NCBI GenBank assembly: GCA_947247005.1
Contig: OX365948.1
Span: forward strand, 3,906,001-3,970,000
DNA length: 64,000 bases
From: Spisula solida
Taxonomy: Eukaryota > Mollusca > Bivalvia > Venerida > Mactridae
Direction: 5' to 3'
Shown here: in pieces, positions 39,158 to 50,076 of the stretch
Layout: each line of letters begins with the position of its first letter
Numbering within the stretch: position 1 is the stretch's first letter
Made by a program: the position numbers and the translations under genes
Notes under the pieces: model-generated
What the model saw: only the letters and a program-made list of their open reading frames with translations
Told to the model about the DNA's origin: nothing
Database searches by the model: none

Positions 39158-39725
39158 CGTGTATAATAGCTTTTATCTCAAATCTGATATTTTAATGTCA
39201 TTTACCATACTTGTATCTCAGACGGGCGTATTTTGTGACAGTATGGCACTATAGCTTATCATTCAATGACAGTACTCGATCGTTTTATAGGTTAAAAGTA
39301 TCATTTTGGCAAACATCCTACATTTGATTGTATTTATAAATTATATGCACACACTGTCATCAAGATATATTGCTGTGCATCAGACATTGAAGGGTGTAGT
39401 ATTCAAACTACACTCATACTCAGATAGACAAATACAATAAAAACTTGAAGTATACCGTAGCTGGTAAATAATGTTTGTTGACATCTTAAGCTCGTATTTC
39501 ATGCTATCGATTAACAAGTCAAGTTCTCGTATTTTAACTTCCGGGTTAAACTTTTGAAAAAAAAAGGTTTTCAGTGGGGTATTAAAACATAGTAAATAAC
39601 CTACACATAGCCCTAGGACGTTGTATATAAGGTGTCGGATTTTACTGAGTAGATCAAAACTCAGGTACGATATTTAATAGTGTTTGTTCATTTCTAAACT
39701 CACAATGCAACATAGTATTGAAATA
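39158..39725. other. Spacer without recognised features
   Basis: AT-rich intergenic sequence between a mariner-type MITE and the pogo-like array. No exon or repeat seen. Confidence 0.5.
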
Positions 39726-40325
39726 CAGTGTAACCTCTGTAGAGCAACATCCTTCGGGAGCTGCAAATATGGGTCGTTGTTTAGAGGTTGTTCTACAGCA
39801 GTTTAATTAATTGGACATAAATATAAGCTTATAAAAATGTTTACAATGTTGTTATAGAAAGGTTGTTGCTCTACAGAGGGTATAATTGCTATAGAGAGGA
39901 TGTTGCTCTACATAGGGTATCTATGTTATAGAGAGGTTGTTATTCTACAGAGGGTAGCATTGCTATAGAGATGCTGTTGCTCTACAGAGGGTATCTATGC
40001 TATAGAGAAGTTGTTGCTCTATAGAGAGTAGATATGTTATATAGAGGTTGTTGCTTTACAGAGGGAAGCTCTGTAATAGAAATGTTGTTGCTCTACAGAG
40101 GGAATCCATGCAATAGAGAGGTTGTTGCTCTACAGAGGGTGGCTATGCTGTAGAGAGGTTGTTGCTCTACAGAGGGAGCTATGTTATAGAGAGGTTGTTG
40201 CTCTACAGAGGGTGGCTATGCTGTAGAGAGGTTGTTGCTCTACAGAGGGAGCTATGTTATAGAGGGGTTGTTGCTCTACATAGGGAAGCTGTATTATGTA
40301 GAGGTCCATGTCCTACAGAGTGTAG
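39726..40325. repeat. 37-38-bp array inside a pogo/Tigger-like end
   Basis: The left end reads CAGTGTAACCTCTGTAGAGC preceded by TA, a pogo/Tigger-like terminus. It is followed by about 13 units of the type GTTGTTGCTCTACAGAGGG plus TATCTATGCTATAGAGAG. The right end decays to CCTACAGAGTGTAG. The monomer carries the element's own CTCTGTAGAG motif, so the array probably grew from the terminal region. Confidence 0.8.
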
Positions 40326-40723
40326 TTATGGACAGGATGTATGTTTTGTGTTACGAATTAAAATGTATTAGTATCATAATACAGATATCGAGACAAGTTA
40401 TTGGTTTAAACATTGCATCTTGATATGATATTTAACGAATTAAGTATTTCAGTGAATTATATCCATTGCTTTTCAGTAATGTATCCCCATATCTATAATG
40501 TCTCGTTCTACTTGTATCTATTTGTGTGCGGGATATTTTTTTAACGAGATATCCAATCCAATTCTCAGTTCCGTCATATGACTCTGACGGATCTCAAGGT
40601 AGTAATTCACGTACACCGAGACAATTGTACTGTTGTCATATATCTCGGGACTGTTGCCACCTTACTTTGTTACTTTACGTTTCGGAAACAAATTAAATTT
40701 AATCAAGAGCACTTGTTTATCAC

Positions 40724-40795
40724 AATTTAATATACGACAAGGTTAGACATGTATACCATATACCATACATGTCTTACCTTGTCGTATATTAAATT
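40724..40795. repeat. Near-perfect 72-bp palindrome
   Basis: Left arm AATTTAATATACGACAAGG then TTAGACATGTAT; right arm ATACATGTCTTACC then TTGTCGTATATTAAATT. One mismatch over 31 bp, with a short AT-rich centre. Probably a minimal MITE. Confidence 0.85.
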
Positions 40796-40864
40796 ATACC
40801 TGAAAAGAATAATGGTTATTTTTATTAGTACCCGGTAATTAAAAGTAAGCTATGATAAAGCATG

Positions 40865-41190
40865 TGTTCGATGTAAGGCTTTTATGGTGTTATAACGACT
40901 CAGGGCTTATCAGGCAGTTGTCTATGTAAGGCTTTTATGGTGTTATAACGACTCAGGGCTTATCAGGCAGTTGTCTATGTAAGGCTTTTATGGTGTTATA
41001 ACGACTCAGGGCTTATCAGGCAGTTGTCTATGTAAGGCTTTTATGGTGTTATAACGACTCAGGGCTTATCAGGCAGTTGTCTATGTAAGGCTTTTATGGT
41101 GGTATAACGACTCAAGGCTTATCAGGCTGTTGTCTATGTAAGGCTTTTATGGTGGTATAACGACTCAGGGCTTATCAGGCAGATGTCTAA
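40865..41190. repeat. 53-bp minisatellite array, about 6 copies
   Basis: Unit GTCTATGTAAGGCTTTTATG then GTGTTATAACGACTC and AGGGCTTATCAGGCAGTT. The first four copies are essentially identical; the last two carry GGTGGTATAA. Confidence 0.95.
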
Positions 41191-41846
41191 CTAACCATCA
41201 CTGCACTGCACAAGTATCTCCAGTCCAGCTCTAACCTAACATCCATCACTGAACTCCGCATTCCCACCTTTGTGTCGCATTTACTGAAGATTTTCTAGCA
41301 ACACTGCCACTGTTCATTGTCAAGTCGTTCACTATTGTTCCAAACGTAGCACACTTGGAGCAGATGAACTGGTTAGAATTGTTTAAACAAGTTTATTTAC
41401 AAATTACCTGCAGACCATAAGGCCTATGAGGTTCAAATACAGTATGGCAAGCATATGATGTGGTGTTAAGTTCGAACCCACAAACTCAACTGACTTAAAA
41501 AACGGATTGTATTTAAAGCCCACAACAATATATGTTGTCGTGTGTGTGTCTATGCGGTTAGGCCCATACCAATATACGTATAGTTGACCAATTAATAAAT
41601 CGATGTAACGGAGAAGATCTCAATCTCTCTAGCCTGTCGTTTTTTTACGATTTCTTGTTTTATTGGTTTTATACATAATAATTTCAAATGACTAATTAAT
41701 AACAAATTAATCACATTTGAATTAATGTTTCTTCAATTCCGAAAAGTTTATATCCTTACATTTTCCTCTCTCTGTGTAACCATGTGGATGTCTCTCGTAC
41801 AAATACACACACGTTACACTCAGTCTTCTAGGCGTGGGGTACAATT
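41191..41846. other. Spacer without recognised features
   Basis: Between the 53-bp array and the tetranucleotide run. A B-box-like AGTTCGAACCC at about 41470 has no A box upstream. No gene seen. Confidence 0.5.
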
Positions 41847-42445
41847 GATGGATGGATGGATGGATGGATGGATGGATGGATGGATGGATGGATGGATGGA
41901 TGGATGGATGGATGGATGGATGGATGGATGGATGGATGGATGGATGGATGGATGGATGGATGGATGGATGGATGGATGGATGGATGGATGGATGGATGGA
42001 TGGATGGATGGATGGATGGATGGATGGATGGATGGATGGATGGATGGATGGATGGATGGATGGATGGATGGATGGATGGATGGATGGATGGATGGATGGA
42101 TGGATGGATGGATGGATGGATGGATGGATGGATGGATGGATGGATGGATGGATGGATGGATGGATGGATGGATGGATGGATGGATGGATGGATGGATGGA
42201 TGGATGGATGGATGGATGGATGGATGGATGGATGGATGGATGGATGGATGGATGGATGGATGGATGGATGGATGGATGGATGGATGGATGGATGGATGGA
42301 TGGATGGATGGATGGATGGATGGATGGATGGATGGATGGATGGATGGATGGATGGATGGATGGATGGATGGATGGATGGATGGATGGATGGATGGATGGA
42401 TGGATGGATGGATGGATGGATGGATGGATGGATGGATGGATGGAT
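41847..42445. repeat. Perfect (GATG)n tetranucleotide microsatellite, about 150 copies
   Basis: 599 bp of GATG repeats with no interruption that I can see. All frames are open on both strands, giving long Asp-Gly-Trp-Met and Ser-Ile-His-Pro peptides that are not genes. Followed by an ACA/CATA-rich degenerate simple-sequence zone to about 42860. Confidence 0.98.
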
Positions 42446-42860
42446 ACAAAGAACATCAATATACAAGCATATTCATACAATTACAAATACATATTTCAAC
42501 AAAACAAAATTATATACATAGTGCAGTACAATGTGTCATTTAATATACATGTATTATAGTATTTTTATTAAATACAGTAATGCATAGCAGTAATACACAA
42601 ACAGATCAAGCAACACAGCACAGTGCATACACATACATTTACTTTCCAAACATACATGTGCGCACCAAAAGAATGCACGCATACATACATAAAGCACTCA
42701 CACGCAGCACATAGATATCATACACAGAGATACTTCGTAATCTTTTGTATTCATACACACCAGGCGTTCGCAAAACCATTCACAATACATAACTATATAA
42801 GGATTGGTACAGGATACACATATACATATTCATACGCACACACAAACATACCCACGTCGC
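42446..42860. repeat. Degenerate CATA/CACA-rich simple sequence
   Basis: Repeated ACATACA, CACACAT and ACATATACATAT motifs without a fixed unit. No coding potential. Confidence 0.55.
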
Positions 42861-44417
42861 ACCAAGTTTAGAACACGCATTAGAACGTATGATAGAATGC
42901 GAGCATAAGTGTTCCACCTCTAGAAGATGACCTAGACAAGAAACGAAACAGCTAGATCATCTAGGATGGAATGACTACTAGTAATTTCCTTACTTATAAC
43001 ATGTATTATGAAACAATTCCACAAATCCTATTGTTAATGTATATGTTTACAAGTACAATGCGTATATTTGAGTACAATGTGAAAGCAAATCAATTCAGCA
43101 GAAACAAGCCAGTGAAACAGACAGGTCATCAAAAGACAATCCCATCAAAAGTTCAAATATTTGGGATTTGGGGTATTTTTCTATAAGGGACCAGTTGACC
43201 ACTGCCTTGCGTCTCAGTTAAATATATATTCAAAATATTCCCCCGAAGCATCTTATTAAATTCGTGATACGTAAACTTTCTAAATTCCCCGTCTTCCATT
43301 TAGTCACCCTCGTTTTATTTCATTCATGTACTTTTGATCTAGTGACTAGTCTCCCAGGGCCTATGTGGCGAATACCGCGCTTATGTTTGGTATTGTAATC
43401 CTATGTCAACTAGCGGACAAACTACGATAATCATTATAACCATACCTGCCTTAATATTGCAAAATAAAACCAATGTATACTACAAGTTTGTCAAAGTGAA
43501 ATTATGAATGTACAATAAATACGGGGATACCCTGACATTGGTGACCTTCAGACGTACTCGTCATAATTTATAGGCCATATTAAAATGTATTTGTGGTTCA
43601 TATGTGGTTTAGATTGAAAAATGGAGTTTTTGTCCTATAGTTGTAATGAAAGAATATTCTCTACATGTTCATTGTTGTTATATTTAATCAACATGTATGT
43701 AATAATTTCAGAGATTTATCAAGTAAATTAAAACCGGAAGTTACGGTTGTTGTTTAACATTATGTCGAGCTTTGCACAAAGTTTACTCTCGATCAATAAA
43801 CTTCAGTTAAATACAAGACGAAATTTCCGATTGCTAATGCGACATGATTCTATTCACAAGAAATGTATTTACTTTCCCACGTCCTATCAATCATCTAGAC
43901 AGAAAGGCGCTGTATTGAACTAGCTGCCAACTTAACGACCACCGGCTATATCGGAGTGGTCAATTGACCACCCGTTCCAAAATAAAACTTGTACTAACCA
44001 GGATAATAACCAGAAGCTATAGTTAGCCTTACGACCATCGTTATATACCTTAATTTTTATCTTCCGACATTTTTTGTGAACCTAATTGATTACATCCGTT
44101 TCGTTAATTTTGCAAAATTACTTGTCTTTCGTCTTGATATCAAATTATCATTTTGCCTAACACGATAACCAAGTTTAGAGATCCAACTAATGCTTAGCCT
44201 TATCGGGGGATTTATTTAACGTTGTTACGAACAACCGATCAACTGTAACTCAAATTCTATATTTAGCGCGTATAGGTTAGCATATAGCGTTTCAGGTGGT
44301 ATTGAAAAATTTCCATTCAATTATCGATTCGTCATCATAACAAATTGACAATATAATTGCTAACAGTGGGGGAAATCCCAATATGCCTGTGACTTACCTC
44401 CCCGAATCGAACTGGCT
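42861..44417. other. Intergenic region upstream of the ABCC gene
   Basis: AT-rich, with no exon or repeat recognised. It should hold distal control sequences of the ABCC gene; I cannot name any binding site with confidence. Confidence 0.45.
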
Positions 44418-44452
44418 TATAAATAGCTGGGACAACCACTATGTGGTCAGTT
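44418..44452 (+). promoter_or_regulatory. Core promoter of the ABCC gene: TATA box and initiator
   Basis: TATAAATAG at 44418-44426 matches the strong TATA consensus. TCAGTT at 44447-44452 matches the metazoan initiator, placing +1 at the A, 44449, with the TATA box starting at -31. The predicted 5' UTR (44449-44566) has no upstream ATG. The spacing is exactly as expected, which makes chance less likely. Confidence 0.8.
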
Positions 44453-44566
44453 ATACTTGAAGCGTTCAAGAGAATACTTCATAATTATATTACTGGTTAC
44501 GTACATATACATTCGTGCAAAATAATTTAAGACTTTTAGAAATCAGAACATTCTATATATAGAAGA

Positions 44567-47500
44567 ATGGTGGACAGCAGTAGTATGTGCACCGATACGT
44601 TTTGGGACTGGAACCTGACGTGGGGTAACCATCGAGCATATCCGGAGTTTACCGAATGTTTCCAGAACACAATCATCCTCTGGTTACCCAGCATGTTCCT
44701 GTTTCTGACGGCACCATTGTACCTGTATTGTGTGCGTCAGTTTGCCGAGGTACAGACGACACGTAGTTGGAAATATTGGACAAAAGTTAGCGTTATTGTG
44801 GCGCAGTTATCGGTTCGTTATCTACAGTTACAACAAGAAGAATCATGGACTATCAGATATATGGGACTCGGGCTGGAAGGTTTGGCCATGATGCTCCTCG
44901 TGTTCTACACGGACTTAGAGAGAAGAAAAGCGTTTGTCACTTCCGGTATTCAAACAATATTTTGGTTACTTACCACAATATGCGGAATACTTCTGCTTTA
45001 TTCCAAGATGATGAGAGAGGTTTATGACGGAGAAGTGACAGATATACAATTGCAGAAGTCGAGTTTGATATTGGCTATTGGACAGTTAGTTTTCACCTGG
45101 TTTCCAGACGTTCACCCGGAAACATATTCCGTGACGGCCTGCAAACTTTCCAGCGCCTCATTCATGCAACGGTTACTCTTCATTTGGTTTAATGCGTTCA
45201 TGTCAATAGGAAAGACAGGAACACTAGAACAAGATGATTTGACGGATCTGATGCATGAAGAAACGACTGAAGTGACTTCCGAAATATTCGAAAATACATG
45301 GCGAGCTGAGAAAGAGAAACTTGAACTAACGCATATAGACCCACACAACAAGCCGCAAGTAGACCTCTTCAAAGTCCTGATGAAATCAAACACGGTGATA
45401 TTGATGATCACAAGCATATTGAAGGCTTTCGCCATCTTCTTCCAAGTGTTTAACCCAATCATGACTGGTGTATTAGTTGGATTCGCTTACGACACCGAGC
45501 AGCCGTTATGGAAAGGTTACGTGTATCTGACTGTTGGTGTACTCAGCATCTTCTTTGATCGACTTCTGAATAACTATTTAGTACATCTAAGCTGTGCAAC
45601 GAGAACAAGAATACATGGCTGTCTGCAGGACTTCGTTGTTAAAAAGGCGATGAAGCTAAGCAACAAAGCTCGAGCAGAATCTACATCTGGTGAAATTACC
45701 AATATCTTATCTCAAGACTGCGAGCAAGTGCAACATTTCATAGGATTTATTTGGTGGATGTGGTGTGTTCCGGTGGAATTCATCTTATGTTTCGGAGTTT
45801 TGTTCTACACCGTCAGTTATGCTGCTTTTGTGACGGTTGCAGTCCTTGGAATTGTGATGCCGCTAAACATGGTGCATGCCAAGTGGTCGCACAAAACACA
45901 TTTAGAGAAAGTGGATAAAAAGGACAGTCGAATCAAACTGATGACGGAAATCTTAAATGGGATTAAGATTTTAAAATTGTATGCTTGGGAAATGGCATTT
46001 GGCAAAAAGCTTCTTGACATTCGAGATGAAGAATTAATGCTCCTCAGACAACAAAGGACGTACGGTATCTTTGGAGACATTTGCTGGAATGTTGCTCCTT
46101 TCATGATGGGCCTTGGGACCTTTTCAGTCTATGTGTATATCAACCCAGATCACATGCTCTCCGCTAGAGCAGCGTTCCAGTCTCTGGCTACATTTGGAAT
46201 GTTGACGCACACATTTAATGCCCTACCACATATTATACATCATGGCATGCGATCGTTTGTTTCTATGAGAAGAATACAAAAGTTTCTAAGTAACGATGAA
46301 CTTGATGCAACTTGTGTTTCTCACGATGAATCTAAAGATGCTATTGAGATAAAGAACGGTACTTTCACGTGGGATGAGAAACTTGGACCTTGCTTGAAGG
46401 ATATCAGTGTATCGATACCGAAAGGAAGTCTTGTAGCAGTAGTCGGTTCTGTTGGTTCGGGGAAGTCATCTCTTCTATCAGCAATTCTTGGAGAAATCGA
46501 TAAAGACGAGGGTCGAGTGAATGTTGACGGAGGAATAGCGTATGTGTCACAGCAAGCCTGGATATTAAATGATACATTACGTAACAACGTATTGTTCAGA
46601 AACCAATATCGAGATACTATATACAATAATGTCGTTGATGCGTGCTCACTAAGACGGGATTTAGACATTTTAGCTGCTAAAGATCAGACTGAGATCGGCG
46701 AAAAGGGAATTAATCTTAGTGGTGGACAGAAGCAACGTGTGAACATTGCTAGAGCGGTGTACTATAATGCTGATATCTACTTGCTGGACGACCCTCTATC
46801 CGCAGTGGATTCACATGTAGGAAAAGATATATTTGACCACGTGATCAGTGAAAACGGACTTCTTAAAAATAAGACACGTGTTCTTGTTACGCATGGTATC
46901 ACGTGGTTACCCCGAATGGATAAGATCATTTGTGTGGAGGATGGAAGAATAACTGAAACTGGTACATACAATGAACTTATAGCGAACGAAGGCGCATTCT
47001 CTAAATTTATACAAAAACACAAACATAGCGGGAACCAATCAGACTCCTCCGATGACGAAGAGAACGTTGTTTCAGCTGAAGACCTTGCTAGTGTGTCACT
47101 ACCAAAAGATATAAATGATGTTAATATACTAGACTTGTTGCATGTGGATGGGAGTCATCAACAAATGTCACTTGATGTGCACCTTGACAGTGGATATTCA
47201 ACCGATAAATCTGACGAAACGAAAGCTATGAAGTCTAAATTGTTTGCAAGATCTATTTCTGAAGCGTTTACAGTTGAGAGTGAGTCGGTGAGGAGGGAAA
47301 CATCTATAAACCATAAGCGTAAACTCATTAGAATTAAATCGTTTGATAACAAATTCAAACTGAACGAAAAACGTATCAATAAAGAAGAAGAGAAATTAAA
47401 AGATGGCAAATTGATCGAAGAAGATGAACTAGAGACTGGAGAGGTTAAGTTGAAGAATGTAACACCGTACTTGCGAGCTTTTGGTGTATGGGTGTGTGTG

Positions 47501-49201
47501 ATGGTGGTGATCTTCTTCACCTTGAGGAGACTCTGTGAGAACGGAGGGAGTTACTTGGTGAAGCAATGGACAGGTGATGAATCGTTAAACAATCTAACAA
47601 CAGCAGCCAGTGACAGTCAGCTACGCTATGATAATAATGCATACTATATGAAGATATACCTGGTCATCGGACTCCTGAATTGTGTTACATCACTCACTCT
47701 AAGATCACTGATTGCCTTCGGTATCATTCGAGGTGCCAAAGTGCTACATGAGAAAATGTTGAAGAATATATTACGTGGACCAATGTCGTTCTTTGATTCT
47801 ACTCCAGTTGGGCGGATTGTAAACCGATTCTCTGCTGATCTAGATCCGTTAGACGGTGCACTCCCTGATCGCTCTGAGGGTGTATTGAACTGCATATTCG
47901 GGATGGTTGCTGTATTTATTGTATTACTAACCTCAATTCCAAAATTCTTCGTGATAGTTGTACCGTTGATATACTTGAACTATAAAATAAAGAGACAGTT
48001 TATACCAATTAAACGACAATTAAGTCGGTTCAATTCGAAACAACGGGCACCATATTTCAGCCTGATAGGAGAAAGTTTGAATGGTGTACACGTGATAAGG
48101 GCATATGGTATGACAGGAAACTTCACACAACAGTTGGCTGATAAATTTACGGATTTTATTAAAACGAGAATGCATACAGCGACGGCGGACAGATGGTTGA
48201 CGTCTAGACTTACTTTGATAAACGTGTTGTGTTTTGCCCTATCTGCATTCCTTGCTATCACCGATAGGGAAAATCTTGGTGATGCTATGGTCGGCATGAT
48301 AATCATCTATGTTCTAGATCTCAGTGGGAATTTCGAAGATCTTGTCAGAATAGCGGGTGAGGTAGAACATGATATAGTCTGCGTTGAAAGAATCAGTCAG
48401 TATTGTACTACAGAACAAGAGGCGCCTGAACATACAGCAGTTATACCAGAAAAGTCATGGCCAGAGAATGGAAAAGTTGAAATTGAAGATTACTCCTTGC
48501 GTTACAGAGAAGGTCATGATCTAGTTCTCAAGGACATCAATATCAAAGTTAAGGCTGGTGAGAAGATCGGTATCGTTGGTCGTACTGGTGCTGGAAAAAG
48601 TTCTCTAACATTGGGATTGTTCCGTCTTATCGAGCCAGCAACCGGGGGAATTACCATAGACAAGCATGATATCAGCCAGGTTGGTTTGTTCGACTTGAGA
48701 TCCAATCTAACCATACTTCCGCAGGAACCTGTGTTGTTCTCTGGTACGTTAAGAAGCAATCTAGATCCGTTAGATGCCTTCACTGATGATGATATATTCA
48801 ACGCTTTGGAACATGCGCATCTGAAAGCATTCATTGACTCTCTTCCTGATAAACTGAACTATGATTGCGGTGAAGGCGGACAGAACTTGAGTGTTGGTCA
48901 GAGACAGTTGATATGTTTGGCTCGAAGCCTGTTACGTAAAAGCCACGTGTTGGTTCTAGATGAAGCAACTGCTGCAGTTGATATGGAAACTGATGCATTA
49001 ATTCAAGAAACAATTAAACGAGAGTTCAGAGAATGTACAGTGCTGACTATAGCTCATAGACTTAATACAATAGTTGATTATGACAGGATTCTTGTGTTAG
49101 ACCATGGAAAGGTACAAGAATTTGACAGTCCAAAAGTTCTTCTTAATAACAAAGACTCTGCTTTCTATTCTATGGCTAGAGATGCTGGACTAGTCAGATG
49201 A
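44567..49201 (+). CDS. ABCC-family (MRP1-like) full transporter, intronless, 1544 residues
   Basis: ATP-driven exporter of the multidrug-resistance-associated protein type, expected in the plasma membrane and moving organic anions or glutathione, glucuronide or sulfate conjugates. Order: TMD0 (about 30-185), linker, TMD1 (about 265-560), NBD1 with Walker A GSVGSGKSS (627-635), signature LSGGQ (717-721), LLDDPLSAVD (Walker B about 739-742), His of VTHG (776); an acidic Ser-rich linker (SDSSDDEE, about 824-831); TMD2 (about 960-1255); NBD2 with GRTGAGKSS (1338-1346), LSVGQ (1441-1445), LDEATAAVD (catalytic Glu 1466) and His of AHR (1497). NBD1 has Asp where NBD2 has the catalytic Glu, normal for this subfamily. 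Length and TMD0 fit ABCC1/2/3; the exact orthologue cannot be told. The start has strong context (AGAATGG). A 4.6-kb frame with no intron is unusual for this family. Confidence 0.95.
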   Translation: MVDSSSMCTDTFWDWNLTWGNHRAYPEFTECFQNTIILWLPSMFLFLTAPLYLYCVRQFAEVQTTRSWKYWTKVSVIVAQLSVRYLQLQQEESWTIRYMGLGLEGLAMMLLVFYTDLERRKAFVTSGIQTIFWLLTTICGILLLYSKMMREVYDGEVTDIQLQKSSLILAIGQLVFTWFPDVHPETYSVTACKLSSASFMQRLLFIWFNAFMSIGKTGTLEQDDLTDLMHEETTEVTSEIFENTWRAEKEKLELTHIDPHNKPQVDLFKVLMKSNTVILMITSILKAFAIFFQVFNPIMTGVLVGFAYDTEQPLWKGYVYLTVGVLSIFFDRLLNNYLVHLSCATRTRIHGCLQDFVVKKAMKLSNKARAESTSGEITNILSQDCEQVQHFIGFIWWMWCVPVEFILCFGVLFYTVSYAAFVTVAVLGIVMPLNMVHAKWSHKTHLEKVDKKDSRIKLMTEILNGIKILKLYAWEMAFGKKLLDIRDEELMLLRQQRTYGIFGDICWNVAPFMMGLGTFSVYVYINPDHMLSARAAFQSLATFGMLTHTFNALPHIIHHGMRSFVSMRRIQKFLSNDELDATCVSHDESKDAIEIKNGTFTWDEKLGPCLKDISVSIPKGSLVAVVGSVGSGKSSLLSAILGEIDKDEGRVNVDGGIAYVSQQAWILNDTLRNNVLFRNQYRDTIYNNVVDACSLRRDLDILAAKDQTEIGEKGINLSGGQKQRVNIARAVYYNADIYLLDDPLSAVDSHVGKDIFDHVISENGLLKNKTRVLVTHGITWLPRMDKIICVEDGRITETGTYNELIANEGAFSKFIQKHKHSGNQSDSSDDEENVVSAEDLASVSLPKDINDVNILDLLHVDGSHQQMSLDVHLDSGYSTDKSDETKAMKSKLFARSISEAFTVESESVRRETSINHKRKLIRIKSFDNKFKLNEKRINKEEEKLKDGKLIEEDELETGEVKLKNVTPYLRAFGVWVCVMVVIFFTLRRLCENGGSYLVKQWTGDESLNNLTTAASDSQLRYDNNAYYMKIYLVIGLLNCVTSLTLRSLIAFGIIRGAKVLHEKMLKNILRGPMSFFDSTPVGRIVNRFSADLDPLDGALPDRSEGVLNCIFGMVAVFIVLLTSIPKFFVIVVPLIYLNYKIKRQFIPIKRQLSRFNSKQRAPYFSLIGESLNGVHVIRAYGMTGNFTQQLADKFTDFIKTRMHTATADRWLTSRLTLINVLCFALSAFLAITDRENLGDAMVGMIIIYVLDLSGNFEDLVRIAGEVEHDIVCVERISQYCTTEQEAPEHTAVIPEKSWPENGKVEIEDYSLRYREGHDLVLKDINIKVKAGEKIGIVGRTGAGKSSLTLGLFRLIEPATGGITIDKHDISQVGLFDLRSNLTILPQEPVLFSGTLRSNLDPLDAFTDDDIFNALEHAHLKAFIDSLPDKLNYDCGEGGQNLSVGQRQLICLARSLLRKSHVLVLDEATAAVDMETDALIQETIKREFRECTVLTIAHRLNTIVDYDRILVLDHGKVQEFDSPKVLLNNKDSAFYSMARDAGLVR

Positions 49202-49618
49202 GTGTACGCTGTTTCCTTTGTTGGTTGTGCGAGGGATGATCCAAAATTAACACGACTGATGCTATCAAAACAATATGATTTAATGATACATTTTGTAAAT
49301 TACATCAACAAAACACAAAACGCCAGGGTAACGAAAAGGAATAAGATAAATTAAAAAGTTTTGTATAAGATGGTTTTAATGATTTGATTTTGATGCATAC
49401 ATCTATACTTTGGTTTTATTTTATAATACCTTCTTATTTGATTCTAAGCATAGCATGCATATGTATGTTGTTATAATTTGTGTAAATATAAAAAGACAAA
49501 ATATACTCAATTGTAGACATAAGCAGTCAGTTTTATTATTTTTTATGCTGAAGTCTATGTCTTTTTTAGTATAAATTACAATAATCATATACATGTGCAT
49601 GTATTGGAGTTGTATATT
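49202..49618 (+). promoter_or_regulatory. 3' region of the ABCC gene
   Basis: After TGA (49199-49201) there is no perfect AATAAA nearby. ATTAAA at 49350-49355, the commonest variant signal, is the best candidate and would give a 3' UTR of about 170 nt. I see no genomic poly-A tract that would mark a recent retrocopy. Confidence 0.4.
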
Positions 49619-49692
49619 GTGGGATTCGAACTTATGGCTTGTCTAGCAATGCAAACTACACACGCATTAGGCCACCCCGTTGTCGCAACAAC
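49619..49692 (-). mobile_element. tRNA-like SINE head
   Basis: Minus strand reads GGGGTGGCCTAATGCG (A box) and AAGTTCGAATCCCACAAT (B box) about 45 nt apart. The anticodon-arm region does not fold well, so I call it a SINE head and not a tRNA gene. Confidence 0.6.
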
Positions 49693-50076
49693 CCCTGTGT
49701 GCATATAACCAGTACAGGAGGTCGTGGTCCAAGTATCGTGACTACATCACAAACAAACATTTCACTTATGGTTATAAACCAACCATTAAATTAGTTATTT
49801 AACTTAATATAGCGACAATTAGCAATATAATTATCCGTTTGAAACATGCTAGCTCGCAAAGGTCTTATACACCAATGGGTGTGAAGAGGAGAGGTGAGGT
49901 GAGCTCGCACACGTTTATCAATAACTAGAAATGTCATAGCGATTCTGAACATATTCAACACAAGGAGGAGATAGCCCAGCTTTCCATTTATGCCGATGTT
50001 CTAGAAAGCGAATTGCAGATACCATTTTATTTGGTCTTTGAAATGCTGCTTTTAATCGAACACGGGGACCTCCCTC
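49693..50076. other. Spacer without recognised features
   Basis: Between the SINE head and the left copy of the 740-bp inverted repeat. No gene or repeat seen. Confidence 0.45.

Noticed and set aside
41460..41490. B-box-like AGTTCGAACCC as a SINE
   Set aside because: No A box at the expected distance upstream and no SINE body.
41725..42559. Open frames of 200-270 codons on both strands (Asp-Gly-Trp-Met and Ser-Ile-His-Pro repeats)
   Set aside because: They are pure translations of the GATG microsatellite; all frames are open because the unit lacks stops.
45112..49013. Minus-strand frames of 60-120 codons opposite the ABCC gene
   Set aside because: Shadow frames of a strong plus-strand coding region.
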